A stretch of DNA of 47,205 nucleotides from positions 1-47,205 of the forward strand of contig JAJRQB010000045.1 in assembly GCA_024280485.1 (NCBI GenBank). Reading direction: 5' to 3'. Both the position numbers and the translations under genes were made by a program. The DNA comes from Deltaproteobacteria bacterium. GTDB taxonomy: Bacteria > Desulfobacterota > Desulfuromonadia > Desulfuromonadales > Geopsychrobacteraceae. Every line of letters starts with the position of its first letter. The first letter of the stretch is position 1. Below are positions 1 through 8,021 of the stretch, in pieces. Under the pieces are notes generated by a model. It searched no databases. It had not been told where the DNA came from and saw only the letters and a program-made list of their open reading frames with translations.

Positions 1-323
1 AATTCAGATACGACCTTCGCGCCGCTCTGCTCGACATTTATCGCCAACAGTACGAGACCGTCATCCTTGAAGGTCTCGTGTAACACCTCCATCGAAGGCA
101 TTTCAGTACGACAAGGCGGACACCAGGTTGCCCAGAAGTTAACGATGACAACTTTACCACGATATTGTGACAGGCTGACTTTCTCGCCCTGCATATTTTC
201 AAGGGTAAAGTCAGGGGCGACGCTACCAGCCGCGACGACGCGGGGGGCGTCCTGAGGACGCTCAGAACCAGCAAATGTCAGAGCAGGGAGGCTGACCAAC
301 AGTAGCAGCAGAAGGCTTTTCAT
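1..323 (-). CDS. TlpA-like periplasmic thioredoxin, 3' end cut by window
   Basis: About 107 residues are visible, starting at an ATG read leftwards from 323. Residues 1-18 form a hydrophobic signal peptide ending near LTFAG. A TlpA/ResA-type fold follows: APDFTLENMQGE, then a beta strand VVIVNFWATWCPPCRTEMP carrying the redox motif WCPPC at about residues 71-75. Family members are exported thiol-disulfide oxidoreductases that reduce or isomerise disulfides in envelope proteins, often in cytochrome c maturation. The gene starts 12 bp after the HtrA stop, so it probably shares that transcript. The C-terminal part lies outside the window, so the exact subfamily cannot be settled. Confidence 0.85.
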   Translation of the reverse strand, partial: MKSLLLLLLVSLPALTFAGSERPQDAPRVVAAGSVAPDFTLENMQGEKVSLSQYRGKVVIVNFWATWCPPCRTEMPSMEVLHETFKDDGLVLLAINVEQSGAKVVSE

Positions 324-335
324 CCAGAACTATCC

Positions 336-1655
336 TCAATCTTGAGGCAACTGCAGCAGATAGCCACGTTTATCACGCACAACAAGAAAACTTAAAGGTT
401 CACGACCGATCAGGGCCGCCATCAAACGTCGAAAGTTGTCAGGGTTGCCAACTTTACGGCGCGCAATCTCTACCACCCGGTCGCCAGGCTCGATACCAGC
501 CTGAGCAGCAGGAGAGATCTTTTTAACAGAGGTGACCAACAAACCACCGCGGTCAACTTCATATTCGAAACCAAAGGTACGACGAGTATAGGCCATCAGA
601 TATTCATCGGACAAGAGGACCAACTTAACTTCGTAATCTATTTTTTTCAAACCCCGCAGTATCTGCAACGTCATCGTACTGTCAGGGGGATAGGTTGCAA
701 GTTGAGCATTCAATTCATTAATCCCGGCAACAGCAACTCCGTTGACAGCCTGAATCACATCAGCGACCCTTAGTCCGGCTTTTTGCACCGGCGAATCGTC
801 AAGGAAATCGACGATCACAACCCCGCGCATTCCGTCCCGAGGCACAAATGAATCACCAACGTCCCCGGAGACAATCCCAAGATAGAGTGGCCGCACCTGC
901 CCATGCTCGATCAATTCGTTGAGCACACGTTTAGCAATATCGCTGGGGATTGAAAAACCGATCCCCTGTGCCTGTCTGGCAATCGCAGTATTTATCCCGA
1001 TCAATTCACCATTGATGTTGATCAAAGGCCCACCGGAGTTTCCGGGATTGATTAAGGCATCCGACTGGATAAAAACCGAGGAAACGCCATTCTCCAGTTC
1101 AATGCGCCGCGCAACCGAGCTGATAATTCCGGTAGTAATTGAATGGCCTAGCCCCAAGGGGTTACCGATCGCAATCACAGTCTCACCCAGCATCAGATCG
1201 TCTGAACGCGCTGGCGTGATATAAGGCCATTCCCCCTTCTCTTTAATCTGCAGTACCGCCAGATCAAGACGCTCATCAACACCGATAAGTTCCGCTTCAA
1301 TCTCATCGTTGCGATCGGGAAGAGCGACAAAGATCCGCGAGGCTTTGGCGACAACATGGGCGTTGGTCAGCACATACCCTGCGGGATCGATAATCACTCC
1401 CGAGCCTAGAGACTGATTGGTCATACTTGCGGGGGGGAGCATATCCCTAAAGAATTGTTCAAAGAAGGAATCACCAAAACCGAAAGGTGTGTTGTTGCGG
1501 CGGACGATCTGCTCGGTACGGATATTAACCACCGCCTGACGAACTCGCGCAACAGCCTTAACGATTGGGGTTTCACGTTCTGCAGCAGAAACGGCTGAAA
1601 ACGTGGATAAAACGACCAGAAATAAAAGAATTGAACTAGTTTTGATGAATGTCAT
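336..1655 (-). CDS. degP: HtrA/DegP-type periplasmic serine protease
   Basis: 439 residues. A signal peptide (about 1-24, cut near VSAAE) precedes a trypsin-like domain with the full catalytic triad: H100 in TNAHVV, D131 in DLAVLQ and S207 in GNSGGP. Two PDZ-like regions follow, at about 255-340 (YLGIVSGDV..., AGLRVADVIQAVNG) and 370-435 (AAQAGIEPGDRVVEIA). This is the DegP/DegQ arrangement; such proteases degrade or refold misfolded envelope proteins. The start overlaps the 3' end of the NtrC-type regulator gene by 20 bp and a TlpA-like gene follows after 12 bp, so a kinase-regulator-protease-thioredoxin operon is likely. DegP, DegQ and DegS cannot be separated from sequence alone, but two PDZ regions argue against DegS. 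Confidence 0.95.
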   Translation of the reverse strand: MTFIKTSSILLFLVVLSTFSAVSAAERETPIVKAVARVRQAVVNIRTEQIVRRNNTPFGFGDSFFEQFFRDMLPPASMTNQSLGSGVIIDPAGYVLTNAHVVAKASRIFVALPDRNDEIEAELIGVDERLDLAVLQIKEKGEWPYITPARSDDLMLGETVIAIGNPLGLGHSITTGIISSVARRIELENGVSSVFIQSDALINPGNSGGPLININGELIGINTAIARQAQGIGFSIPSDIAKRVLNELIEHGQVRPLYLGIVSGDVGDSFVPRDGMRGVVIVDFLDDSPVQKAGLRVADVIQAVNGVAVAGINELNAQLATYPPDSTMTLQILRGLKKIDYEVKLVLLSDEYLMAYTRRTFGFEYEVDRGGLLVTSVKKISPAAQAGIEPGDRVVEIARRKVGNPDNFRRLMAALIGREPLSFLVVRDKRGYLLQLPQD

Positions 1656-2982
1656 ATTTCTCCAACCTGTAGAGTAATGTATGACGAGGGATTCTCAGGA
1701 ATTCTGCAGCTTTGGATTTATTCCAGCCACACCTCTGTAAAGCCTGAGTCACGGCCTCCCGTTCAAGATCTTCAAGCGAATAGCCTTCATCAGGCAAGTT
1801 GAGAACGCCGTTCACTGCAGAGTGCTTACGACTGATCCGCACTGGCAAGTCATCAATTCTCAAACGATCATCCTGACGCAAAATCAACATCTGCTCGACA
1901 ACATTCTCCATTTCACGAACATTCCCCGGCCAACCGTATTTTTTAAGCTTGTCGATAACCTCTTTGTCGATCACCACGGTCGCGCTGGCTTCATGCTTGC
2001 GCATAAAATAATCGAGCAACAACGGGATATCTCCATCACGCTCACGTAGCGGCGGCAATTGCAATGGAACCACTGCTAGGCGGTAGTAAAGATCCTCACG
2101 AAACCGCCCTTCTTCCATCTCCACTTCAAGATCACGATTAGTTGCAGCGACAACCCGAACTTCGACCGATTCGGTCACGCCGCCGACCGGTTCAAATTCC
2201 TGCTCTTGCAAGGCCCGCAACAGTTTGGGCTGTAACTCCAGAGGCAGGTCCCCAATCTCATCCAGAAAAAGAGTCCCACCATTTGCCAGAGAAAATTTCC
2301 CCTGGCGATCCTTGATCGCACCGGTAAAAGAACCTTTAATATGGCCAAAAAGTTCACTCTCAATCAAATCTTTGGGGATCGCCGCACAGTTTACCGCGAC
2401 AAAAGGCCCATTGGCACATTCAGAACCCCGATGTAATGCCCGCGCAACAACTTCCTTGCCGGTGCCGCTTTCACCGCTTAACAGCACAGAAACCTGACTG
2501 GATGCCACCTTTTCAACCCGCTGAAGCAAACGTTTCATTGATGCAGAATTACCGATAATCTCGTGGCCACCCTTACCTTCCAGTGCGGTTTTTAACTGCA
2601 AATTTTCACGGCGCAGCCCGCGGTATTCAAACGCCTTGGCTACCGCCAGCACTAACTGGTCCCGGCTAAAGGGTTTGGTCACATAATCGTAAGCGCCCAA
2701 CTTGATTGCTTCAACAGCATTCTCCACCGAACTGAATGCCGTGATCATCATAACAAGGGTGTCAGATTCAAGAGCCTTGATCTTCTCCAGGACCTCATAA
2801 CCATTCATCCCGGGCATCTGCACATCGGTAATGACCAGCGGTGGGCGGTGGCGTTGAAAGAGCGCAAGCCCTTCATCCCCTGTTCCTGCCGACAGAATAG
2901 TATATCCCGCCTGCTCAAGAGTGAACTCAATAACCCTGCGTAAGGAAACATCGTCATCGATGACTAGAATCTGTTTATTCAT
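1636..2982 (-). CDS. NtrC-family sigma-54-dependent response regulator
   Basis: 448 residues from the chosen start. Order: receiver domain (about 1-120; acidic pocket DDD near residue 10, phosphoacceptor in LVITDVQMPGMNG, conserved K in YVTKPF), sigma-54 AAA+ activator domain (about 140-370; Walker A GESGTGKE, sigma-54 loop GSFTGA instead of the more common GAFTGA, Walker B GGTLFLDEIGDL), and a Fis-type helix-turn-helix at the end (ALQRCGWNKSKAAEFLRIPRHTL). The ATG at 2982 is preferred over an in-frame upstream start at 3006 because it has an AGGAGA ribosome site at proper distance and the protein then begins directly at the receiver strand. It overlaps the kinase stop by 8 bp. It should activate sigma-54 promoters on phosphorylation by the adjacent kinase; the targets are unknown. 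Confidence 0.95.
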   Translation of the reverse strand: MNKQILVIDDDVSLRRVIEFTLEQAGYTILSAGTGDEGLALFQRHRPPLVITDVQMPGMNGYEVLEKIKALESDTLVMMITAFSSVENAVEAIKLGAYDYVTKPFSRDQLVLAVAKAFEYRGLRRENLQLKTALEGKGGHEIIGNSASMKRLLQRVEKVASSQVSVLLSGESGTGKEVVARALHRGSECANGPFVAVNCAAIPKDLIESELFGHIKGSFTGAIKDRQGKFSLANGGTLFLDEIGDLPLELQPKLLRALQEQEFEPVGGVTESVEVRVVAATNRDLEVEMEEGRFREDLYYRLAVVPLQLPPLRERDGDIPLLLDYFMRKHEASATVVIDKEVIDKLKKYGWPGNVREMENVVEQMLILRQDDRLRIDDLPVRISRKHSAVNGVLNLPDEGYSLEDLEREAVTQALQRCGWNKSKAAEFLRIPRHTLLYRLEKYDIHQN

Positions 2983-4123
2983 TATCTTCTCCTGCAAGCG
3001 TGGCAAGTCTCAATTTCAAAGTAAATGTTGTTCCTTGTCCTACTTCACTTTCAACCTTGATTCGTCCTCCGGCGTTTTCGACAATCCGGCTGGTAATTGC
3101 TAAACCAAGGCCTGTTCCTTCCTGTTTCGTCGTGAAAAATGGATTAAATATCCGTTCAAGATTCTCTTTGGGAATCCCCGGTCCATTATCGATAAAGCGA
3201 CAAGTCACCCAGTCATCACAGGCCTCTGCAATAACATGCAACTGCCCCCCGTCTGTCATCGCCTGCACCGCATTCAGGATCAAGTTCAGAAAGACCTGCT
3301 TGAACTGTCCAGCCTTCCCTTCGGCCTCTGGCAGGTCTTGAATTTCGGTCACAATATTAACATTCGCCTTGCGCGCCTGAACCTCGCCTAGCTGCAACAC
3401 TTCACGCAGTGTCTCTGCGGGCAGAAAACGAACTTGCTCAGAAGGTTCAGGGCGGACGAAACGTAAAAAATCCTCAAGCACCTGGTTGAGACGATCAACC
3501 TCCTTGACCAGAATTATCGTGAATTCAGCATATTTATGGTCAGGAGGAAAGGCATCACGCAAAATTTCAGCTGTCCCCCGAATCGATCCAAGCGGATTGC
3601 GGATTTCATGGGCCATCCCGGCAGAGAGCTCACCGAGCGCCGTCAAACGATCTGCTCGCCGCAGCTGATCTTCAATCTCGAGAATCATGTCGGCTTGAGA
3701 ACGTAACTTGGCAAAGCTCCCGGCCAGCCGAGCTGCTGATTCTTCGGCACGCAGGCGTTGTTGATGTTCCTTGGATGCCAAAGACCCAGTAATCACCCCG
3801 ATAATATTAAAAAGCAGTATTTCTAGGTACTGCTCAGGGTGAGATCCGGGAATCCTCCCCCACTGAAACACAACATGGGGGGCATACACCACCGAAACGA
3901 TAAGTGCGGTAATAAACCCACCACGCAGGCCAAACCAGATTCCACCTAAAATAACCGGAATAGAATAGAGCCGACGAAATACATCATGGGCATGTGCCCG
4001 ATCAGTGGCGGTCAGATAATGCAACGCAGTAATACCGCCAATGAGCAAAAATAAAATCAGCAGACGTAACAGGGTTTGGCGTGTCGGGTGAGATTTCTTA
4101 AGGCGGTCGGCAACATTAAGCAT
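2975..4123 (-). CDS. Membrane sensor histidine kinase (partner of the NtrC-type regulator)
   Basis: 382 residues. The first 120 residues contain about four hydrophobic segments (about 20-36, 52-66, 68-86, 100-115) with little periplasmic loop, so the signal may be sensed in or near the membrane. A short coiled linker (120-155) leads to a HisKA domain with H172 in AGMAHEIRNPLGS, then a HATPase domain with N-box (LNLILNAVQAM), G1 (DNGPGIP) and G2 (GTGLGLAIT) motifs. It resembles NtrB/AtoS-type kinases paired with NtrC-type regulators, and its stop overlaps the regulator start. The input signal is unknown. Position next to HtrA and a TlpA-like thioredoxin suggests envelope or redox stress; that is inference. 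Confidence 0.92.
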   Translation of the reverse strand: MLNVADRLKKSHPTRQTLLRLLILFLLIGGITALHYLTATDRAHAHDVFRRLYSIPVILGGIWFGLRGGFITALIVSVVYAPHVVFQWGRIPGSHPEQYLEILLFNIIGVITGSLASKEHQQRLRAEESAARLAGSFAKLRSQADMILEIEDQLRRADRLTALGELSAGMAHEIRNPLGSIRGTAEILRDAFPPDHKYAEFTIILVKEVDRLNQVLEDFLRFVRPEPSEQVRFLPAETLREVLQLGEVQARKANVNIVTEIQDLPEAEGKAGQFKQVFLNLILNAVQAMTDGGQLHVIAEACDDWVTCRFIDNGPGIPKENLERIFNPFFTTKQEGTGLGLAITSRIVENAGGRIKVESEVGQGTTFTLKLRLATLAGEDNE

Positions 4124-4327
4124 AAGATTGCAGTCTGCTCCTCTTTTATAATTCTGTTGCCTGGATATTTGGGTAACGCAAACCTCAGGCTTCTAATCTA
4201 GCCTGAGCAGATGTGGAATATTCTACACTCAGAGTTAGAGTTTGTCCAGACACCCAGAGTATCCTCCTGTTTTTATTGGCCCTTGAAAAAAAACTGGGTT
4301 ACTCTCTGTGCCTACTTCGGAGAGCCA

Positions 4328-5272
4328 ATGTCCCTTTTTCTTGAAACAATCACGATTGTTCTTCCAATTTTTCTGGTCATAGGCCTCGGCTATTTATTAC
4401 GCCGTGTCGGACTGTTTAACGACGAGTTCACCCAACAAACCAATCGACTGGTTTATGTTGTCTTCCTCCCGATCCTGCTTTTCCATAAAATTTCTCAGGC
4501 CGATTTCGACAGTTACTTTAACGGGCCTCTGGTTCTCGGCTCCTCACTCGCGATTGCCTGTTTGTTTCTCATCAGCTACGGCTATGCCAGCATACGCCGT
4601 TATTCTGCCCCTAGCCTCGGCAGTTTCTGCCAAGGGAGTTTTCGGGGGAATCTTGCCTATATCGGATTGGCGATTTGCCTTAATGCTTATGGCGATTCAG
4701 GGCTGACCAGAGCCAGTATCCTGATGGGCTTTCTGGTCCCGGTCCTCAACCTCTTTGCGATTATTGCCTTAATTTGGCCACAACGTAAGAATGACTCCGC
4801 TGCCCCGACTCAAAACTGGCTGCGCGAGATCATGTTGAATCCATTAATCATGGCCTCCTTCGCCGGGATTTTCTGTAGCTACTTCAGCCTGCCTATTCCG
4901 ATTATTCTCGAAAAGAGTTTGGGGATTGTCTCGGGTCTGACGCTGCCTCTTGCCCTGCTGGCTATCGGCGGGTCCTTCTCGCTACAACGCCTGAGAGGGG
5001 ATCTACAATCGGCAGGTATTGCGACCCTGTTTAAGTTAATCGGCATGCCTGTTGTTACCACGCTGATTCTCGTCTCAGCCGGAGTGCAAGGGGTTGATCT
5101 CGGTATCGGAATATTATTGGCTGGCACACCCGCTGCTACTGCGACCTACATCATGGCTCATCAGATGAAAGCCGATGCCGAACTGGCCGGCTCGATCGTC
5201 ATGCTCTCAACTCTCGTATCTGCTGTCAGTTACACCCTGCTCTTGCTCCTGTTGCGTCACAACGGATTATGA
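4328..5272 (+). CDS. AEC-family (auxin efflux carrier-type) transporter
   Basis: 314 residues. About ten hydrophobic segments are arranged in two halves, the pattern of the AEC/BART family (MdcF, YfdV-like permeases). The start matches the family N-terminus (ETITIVLPIFLVIGLGYLLRR) and the C-terminal half holds the usual LAGTPAATATYIMAHQM-type segment. Members export or take up organic acids such as malate or malonate; the substrate here cannot be read from sequence. The ATG at 4328 has a GGAGA site 6 bases upstream, whereas a longer in-frame extension to 4211 would add 39 non-conserved residues. Its stop overlaps the next start (ATGA). It is divergent from the kinase gene; a hairpin at 4184-4207 lies between them. 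Confidence 0.88.
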   Translation: MSLFLETITIVLPIFLVIGLGYLLRRVGLFNDEFTQQTNRLVYVVFLPILLFHKISQADFDSYFNGPLVLGSSLAIACLFLISYGYASIRRYSAPSLGSFCQGSFRGNLAYIGLAICLNAYGDSGLTRASILMGFLVPVLNLFAIIALIWPQRKNDSAAPTQNWLREIMLNPLIMASFAGIFCSYFSLPIPIILEKSLGIVSGLTLPLALLAIGGSFSLQRLRGDLQSAGIATLFKLIGMPVVTTLILVSAGVQGVDLGIGILLAGTPAATATYIMAHQMKADAELAGSIVMLSTLVSAVSYTLLLLLLRHNGL

Positions 5273-6276
5273 ACGTTCCGAAGATTTCAGTCCTGCTCAG
5301 CGTCCGCAATGAAGAAAAGTTCCTCTCTGCGGCACTCGACTCCGTATTGCAGCAAAGCTTTCAGAACTGGGAACTGATCGCAATAGATGACGGTTCAACC
5401 GACGGCACCTTTAGCATCCTGGAACAAAAGGCAAAAAATGATGCGCGCATTCGAATCTTCAAACGCCCGGCTCTCGGTCTGGTTAACGCGCTGAACTTTG
5501 GCATCAAACAATGCCGCGCCGAGCTGATTGCACGCTTCGATGGTGATGACATCTGTCACCCGGAACGTCTCAAATTGCAATACGCCGCCATGCAGCAAAA
5601 TCCAGAAATTGATGTTCTGGGCTCTCGGGTACGCCATTTCCCGCGCCCCAGAATTCAGAGTGGGATGCTCGCCTATGAGAACTGGCAGAACGAACTTCTC
5701 AGCCATGAAGAGATTGAGAATAACCTCTTTGTCGAATCTCCTTTGGCAAATCCGAGCGTGATGATTCGCAAAGTGATGATCGAGAAAATTGGTGGCTATC
5801 AGAATCAGGAATGGGCTGAGGACTACGATCTCTGGCTGCGCATGGCAGAAAGTGGCGCACAATTTGCGCGGCTCCCCCAGACCCTGCTCTACTGGCGAGA
5901 CCATCCTGAACGGATGACCCGCACCGCCAACTGTTGTTCTCTGGATGCCTTAAGAAAAGGGAAAGTCCATTATTTAGCGCGCGGCCTGCTGGCTGAAAAA
6001 GATTCCGTCTGGATCTGGGGGATCGGCCCGGAAGGGAAAAAGTGGCGAAAGTTGCTGATCGACAAAGGGATTGCTGTTACGGGTTGGATCGATGTCGATC
6101 GCAAGAAGATCGGGACTCCCCTGCATGCCGCTATGGTTGTCGGCCCGGAGCAGATCCCGACTGAGAATCAACTGATTCTGGTTTGTGTCGGAGCCAAGGG
6201 TGCGCGCCAAAAGATAAAAGATTTCTGTCAAGCCAGGAATCTAACTGAAGGAGAAGACTATCTGTGTGTGACCTGA
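5269..6276 (+). CDS. Family-2 glycosyltransferase with extra C-terminal domain
   Basis: 335 residues. The GT-A fold covers about 1-230: KISVLLSVRNEEKFL, AIDDGSTDGT, and an acidic motif ARFDGDDICHPERL that would bind the divalent metal and nucleotide-sugar. WAEDYDLWLRMAESG is a typical acceptor-side or catalytic segment. Residues 240-335 are extra: VWIWGIGPEGKKW, GWIDVDRKKIG and QLILVCVGAKGARQKI look like a small Rossmann-type domain of the kind found in PglD-like or sugar-modifying proteins. Sugar donor and acceptor are unknown. The gene overlaps the upstream carrier by 4 bp and the downstream methyltransferase by 13 bp, so the three are probably co-translated. Confidence 0.88.
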   Translation: MNVPKISVLLSVRNEEKFLSAALDSVLQQSFQNWELIAIDDGSTDGTFSILEQKAKNDARIRIFKRPALGLVNALNFGIKQCRAELIARFDGDDICHPERLKLQYAAMQQNPEIDVLGSRVRHFPRPRIQSGMLAYENWQNELLSHEEIENNLFVESPLANPSVMIRKVMIEKIGGYQNQEWAEDYDLWLRMAESGAQFARLPQTLLYWRDHPERMTRTANCCSLDALRKGKVHYLARGLLAEKDSVWIWGIGPEGKKWRKLLIDKGIAVTGWIDVDRKKIGTPLHAAMVVGPEQIPTENQLILVCVGAKGARQKIKDFCQARNLTEGEDYLCVT

Positions 6277-6890
6277 AACACGGAGAAAAGCAGGGCGTAA
6301 GAACCGCTTTTCGCCCCTTAATTGTCGGCAAACAGCTCAGCGTTATGCCCCCCGGGGCAGAGGTCCCGGCGGGAAGAGTTCCACTGTGGATGGAAAGGGG
6401 GGCCTTCGGTTCGGGTGAGCATGAAACGACATTCAACTGCCTTGAAATTATCAGCCAACTGAAGCTGAAAAAGACTGACAAGATTATCGATCTCGGCAGC
6501 GGCACAGGCATTCTCAGCATTGCCGCATTGTTATTGGGTGCGGGGAAAGCCTGGTGTGTCGACATCGAAGAGGAAGCCATCGCATCCTGCCAGCGGAACG
6601 CGCGCTTAAACCAGATCGATCAACAGATAGAGCATTGCCATGGCACCCTCGACAGGCTGGAAGAGACCGCTTTTGACCTCGGGCTAGCCAATATCTACGG
6701 CGACATTCTGTTGTTGGTCGCCGATGATCTGGCCAGGCGAATCCGCCCCGGCGGTAAACTTTTACTCTCAGGTATTCTCTGGGAATACAATTTCGACGTG
6801 CGTCAACGCTATCAAAAACTGGGTTATGAAATACTAGAAAACCGCATGCACAGTGAATTCAGCACCCTGCTTCTGCAACGATCTGAATAA
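6264..6890 (+). CDS. PrmA-like SAM-dependent methyltransferase (short form)
   Basis: 208 residues from a GTG start overlapping the glycosyltransferase; an AAGGAG sequence lies about 10 bases upstream. SAM-binding motif I is IIDLGSGTGILSIAA, followed by the acidic CVDIEEEAIASCQRNA. The segment AFGSGEHETTFNCLEII corresponds to the conserved FGTGxHxTT stretch of ribosomal protein L11 methyltransferase (PrmA), and LANIYGDILLLVADDLARRIRPGG to the PrmA NILA region. PrmA is usually about 290-300 residues with an N-terminal substrate-recognition domain, which is absent here. It is therefore probably not the L11 enzyme but a paralogue with another substrate, perhaps linked to the glycosyltransferase. 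Confidence 0.85.
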   Translation: MCDLKHGEKQGVRTAFRPLIVGKQLSVMPPGAEVPAGRVPLWMERGAFGSGEHETTFNCLEIISQLKLKKTDKIIDLGSGTGILSIAALLLGAGKAWCVDIEEEAIASCQRNARLNQIDQQIEHCHGTLDRLEETAFDLGLANIYGDILLLVADDLARRIRPGGKLLLSGILWEYNFDVRQRYQKLGYEILENRMHSEFSTLLLQRSE

Positions 6891-6915
6891 GGACAATATT
6901 CTAGTACTGCAACCA

Positions 6916-6953
6916 ACAATGGCCCCACCGAAGCATTTCGGTGGGGCCATTGT
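6916..6953. terminator. Strong hairpin between convergent genes
   Basis: A perfect 17-bp stem (6916-6932 with 6937-6953) closes a GCAT loop. It lies between the stops of the methyltransferase gene (plus) and an SPFH gene (minus), where a bidirectional terminator is expected. Neither side has a clean T-run, so it may act as a transcript-end stabiliser or a weak terminator. Confidence 0.65.
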
Positions 6954-6977
6954 CATCTCAACATCTGAAAAAACGGC

Positions 6978-8021
6978 TTACTTCTTCATGACCTTTTGCG
7001 GCGGATTACTCATCGCCTTGATCCCCATGGTATTGATCAGGGAGTTGATATCGGTGGTCTTGAGGTTCATCCCGCCGCCTGAGATCGGCAGCAGCAGAAT
7101 CTTCTTGCCCTGCAGCGCCTCGGCGATCCGCAGTTTGACCATGGTCTCACCACCGGCGCCGGCGAGCGCCTTGTTCATCTGCGCGATACCTTGTGCTTCG
7201 GCCTTGCCCTCGGCGAGAATCGCGTCGGCGAGAAATTTCTGCTGCTCGTAGTAGGCGTCGGCCCCGATCTTGGCCTTGGCAAAAACGCCGTCGGCTTTGG
7301 CAACCATCTCGTTGACCTGACCCCGCGCTTTTTCGAGCTCTTTACGATACTCCTCGAGCGAGGCGTGCTGGGCCGACTTGTTCTTTTCGGCCATCTGATC
7401 GGCGATCTTCTTATCTTCAATCGCCTTCTGGTACTCGGCGTTGAAACGGTAATCCTTGGTCAGCACCCGCTCGACGATAATCCCGTAGGGCCCGAGAATT
7501 TTCTGCAGACTCTCCTTGGCCTGGTCAGACTTCTCCTGGCGGGTGGCGGTGATGTAGAACTCTTCGGTTTCCAGTTCGCCGAAGATATCACGCGGCTTGC
7601 TGCGGGCGATGGTGCGTACCACCTTGTCACGTAACTCGCGGTCGCTGGAAGCGACGTGCTGCAGGATAAAGGGCGCTTTCTTCGGGTCGATCCGGTAGGC
7701 GATAATCACATCGAGGCTGATATCATTGCCGTCGATGGTCTTGAACAGCAGATCGTCTTTCGAGTTGCGATCACCACGCCGTACCTGAGCGGTCATCTCG
7801 AGGTTCTGCAGCTTGGTGTCGAAGGTATGCCAGTCGTTGATAAACGGCAGGAAGAAGGTGGTCGAACCGGGGGGATAGATCTTGTCTTCGACCCCTTTTT
7901 CGCCGAACAGGGTGAACTTGACGGTCCGGACCCCGACTTCGGTCTTGCCGGTGCTGTTCAAAACACAACCGGTCAAAAACAGACTCGGCAACAGAATAAG
8001 TATCAGAATCAGATTTTTCAT
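6978..8021 (-). CDS. SPFH/prohibitin-family lipoprotein
   Basis: 347 residues. A lipoprotein signal (residues 1-19, lipobox LTGC with Cys19) is followed by an SPFH/Band-7 domain (about 25-215: VGVRTVKFTLFGEKG, PPGSTTFFLPFINDWHTFD, DGNDISLDVIIAYRID) and a long charged coiled coil (about 210-265, KIADQMAEKNKS...). The C-terminus (KILLLPISGGG) matches that of the partner protein. SPFH proteins build large ring or cage assemblies in membranes and often control proteases. The start overlaps the upstream SPFH stop (TAATG) with a GGAGG site in front. A lipid-anchored SPFH protein paired with a transmembrane one is a less familiar variant of the HflK/HflC theme, and no FtsH gene is adjacent. Confidence 0.88.
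   Translation of the reverse strand: MKNLILILILLPSLFLTGCVLNSTGKTEVGVRTVKFTLFGEKGVEDKIYPPGSTTFFLPFINDWHTFDTKLQNLEMTAQVRRGDRNSKDDLLFKTIDGNDISLDVIIAYRIDPKKAPFILQHVASSDRELRDKVVRTIARSKPRDIFGELETEEFYITATRQEKSDQAKESLQKILGPYGIIVERVLTKDYRFNAEYQKAIEDKKIADQMAEKNKSAQHASLEEYRKELEKARGQVNEMVAKADGVFAKAKIGADAYYEQQKFLADAILAEGKAEAQGIAQMNKALAGAGGETMVKLRIAEALQGKKILLLPISGGGMNLKTTDINSLINTMGIKAMSNPPQKVMKK

Noticed and set aside
4184-4207. 8-bp hairpin (CTCAGGCT / AGCCTGAG) between divergent kinase and carrier genes, as operator or terminator
   Set aside because: No T-run and no second copy, so neither role can be supported from one hairpin.
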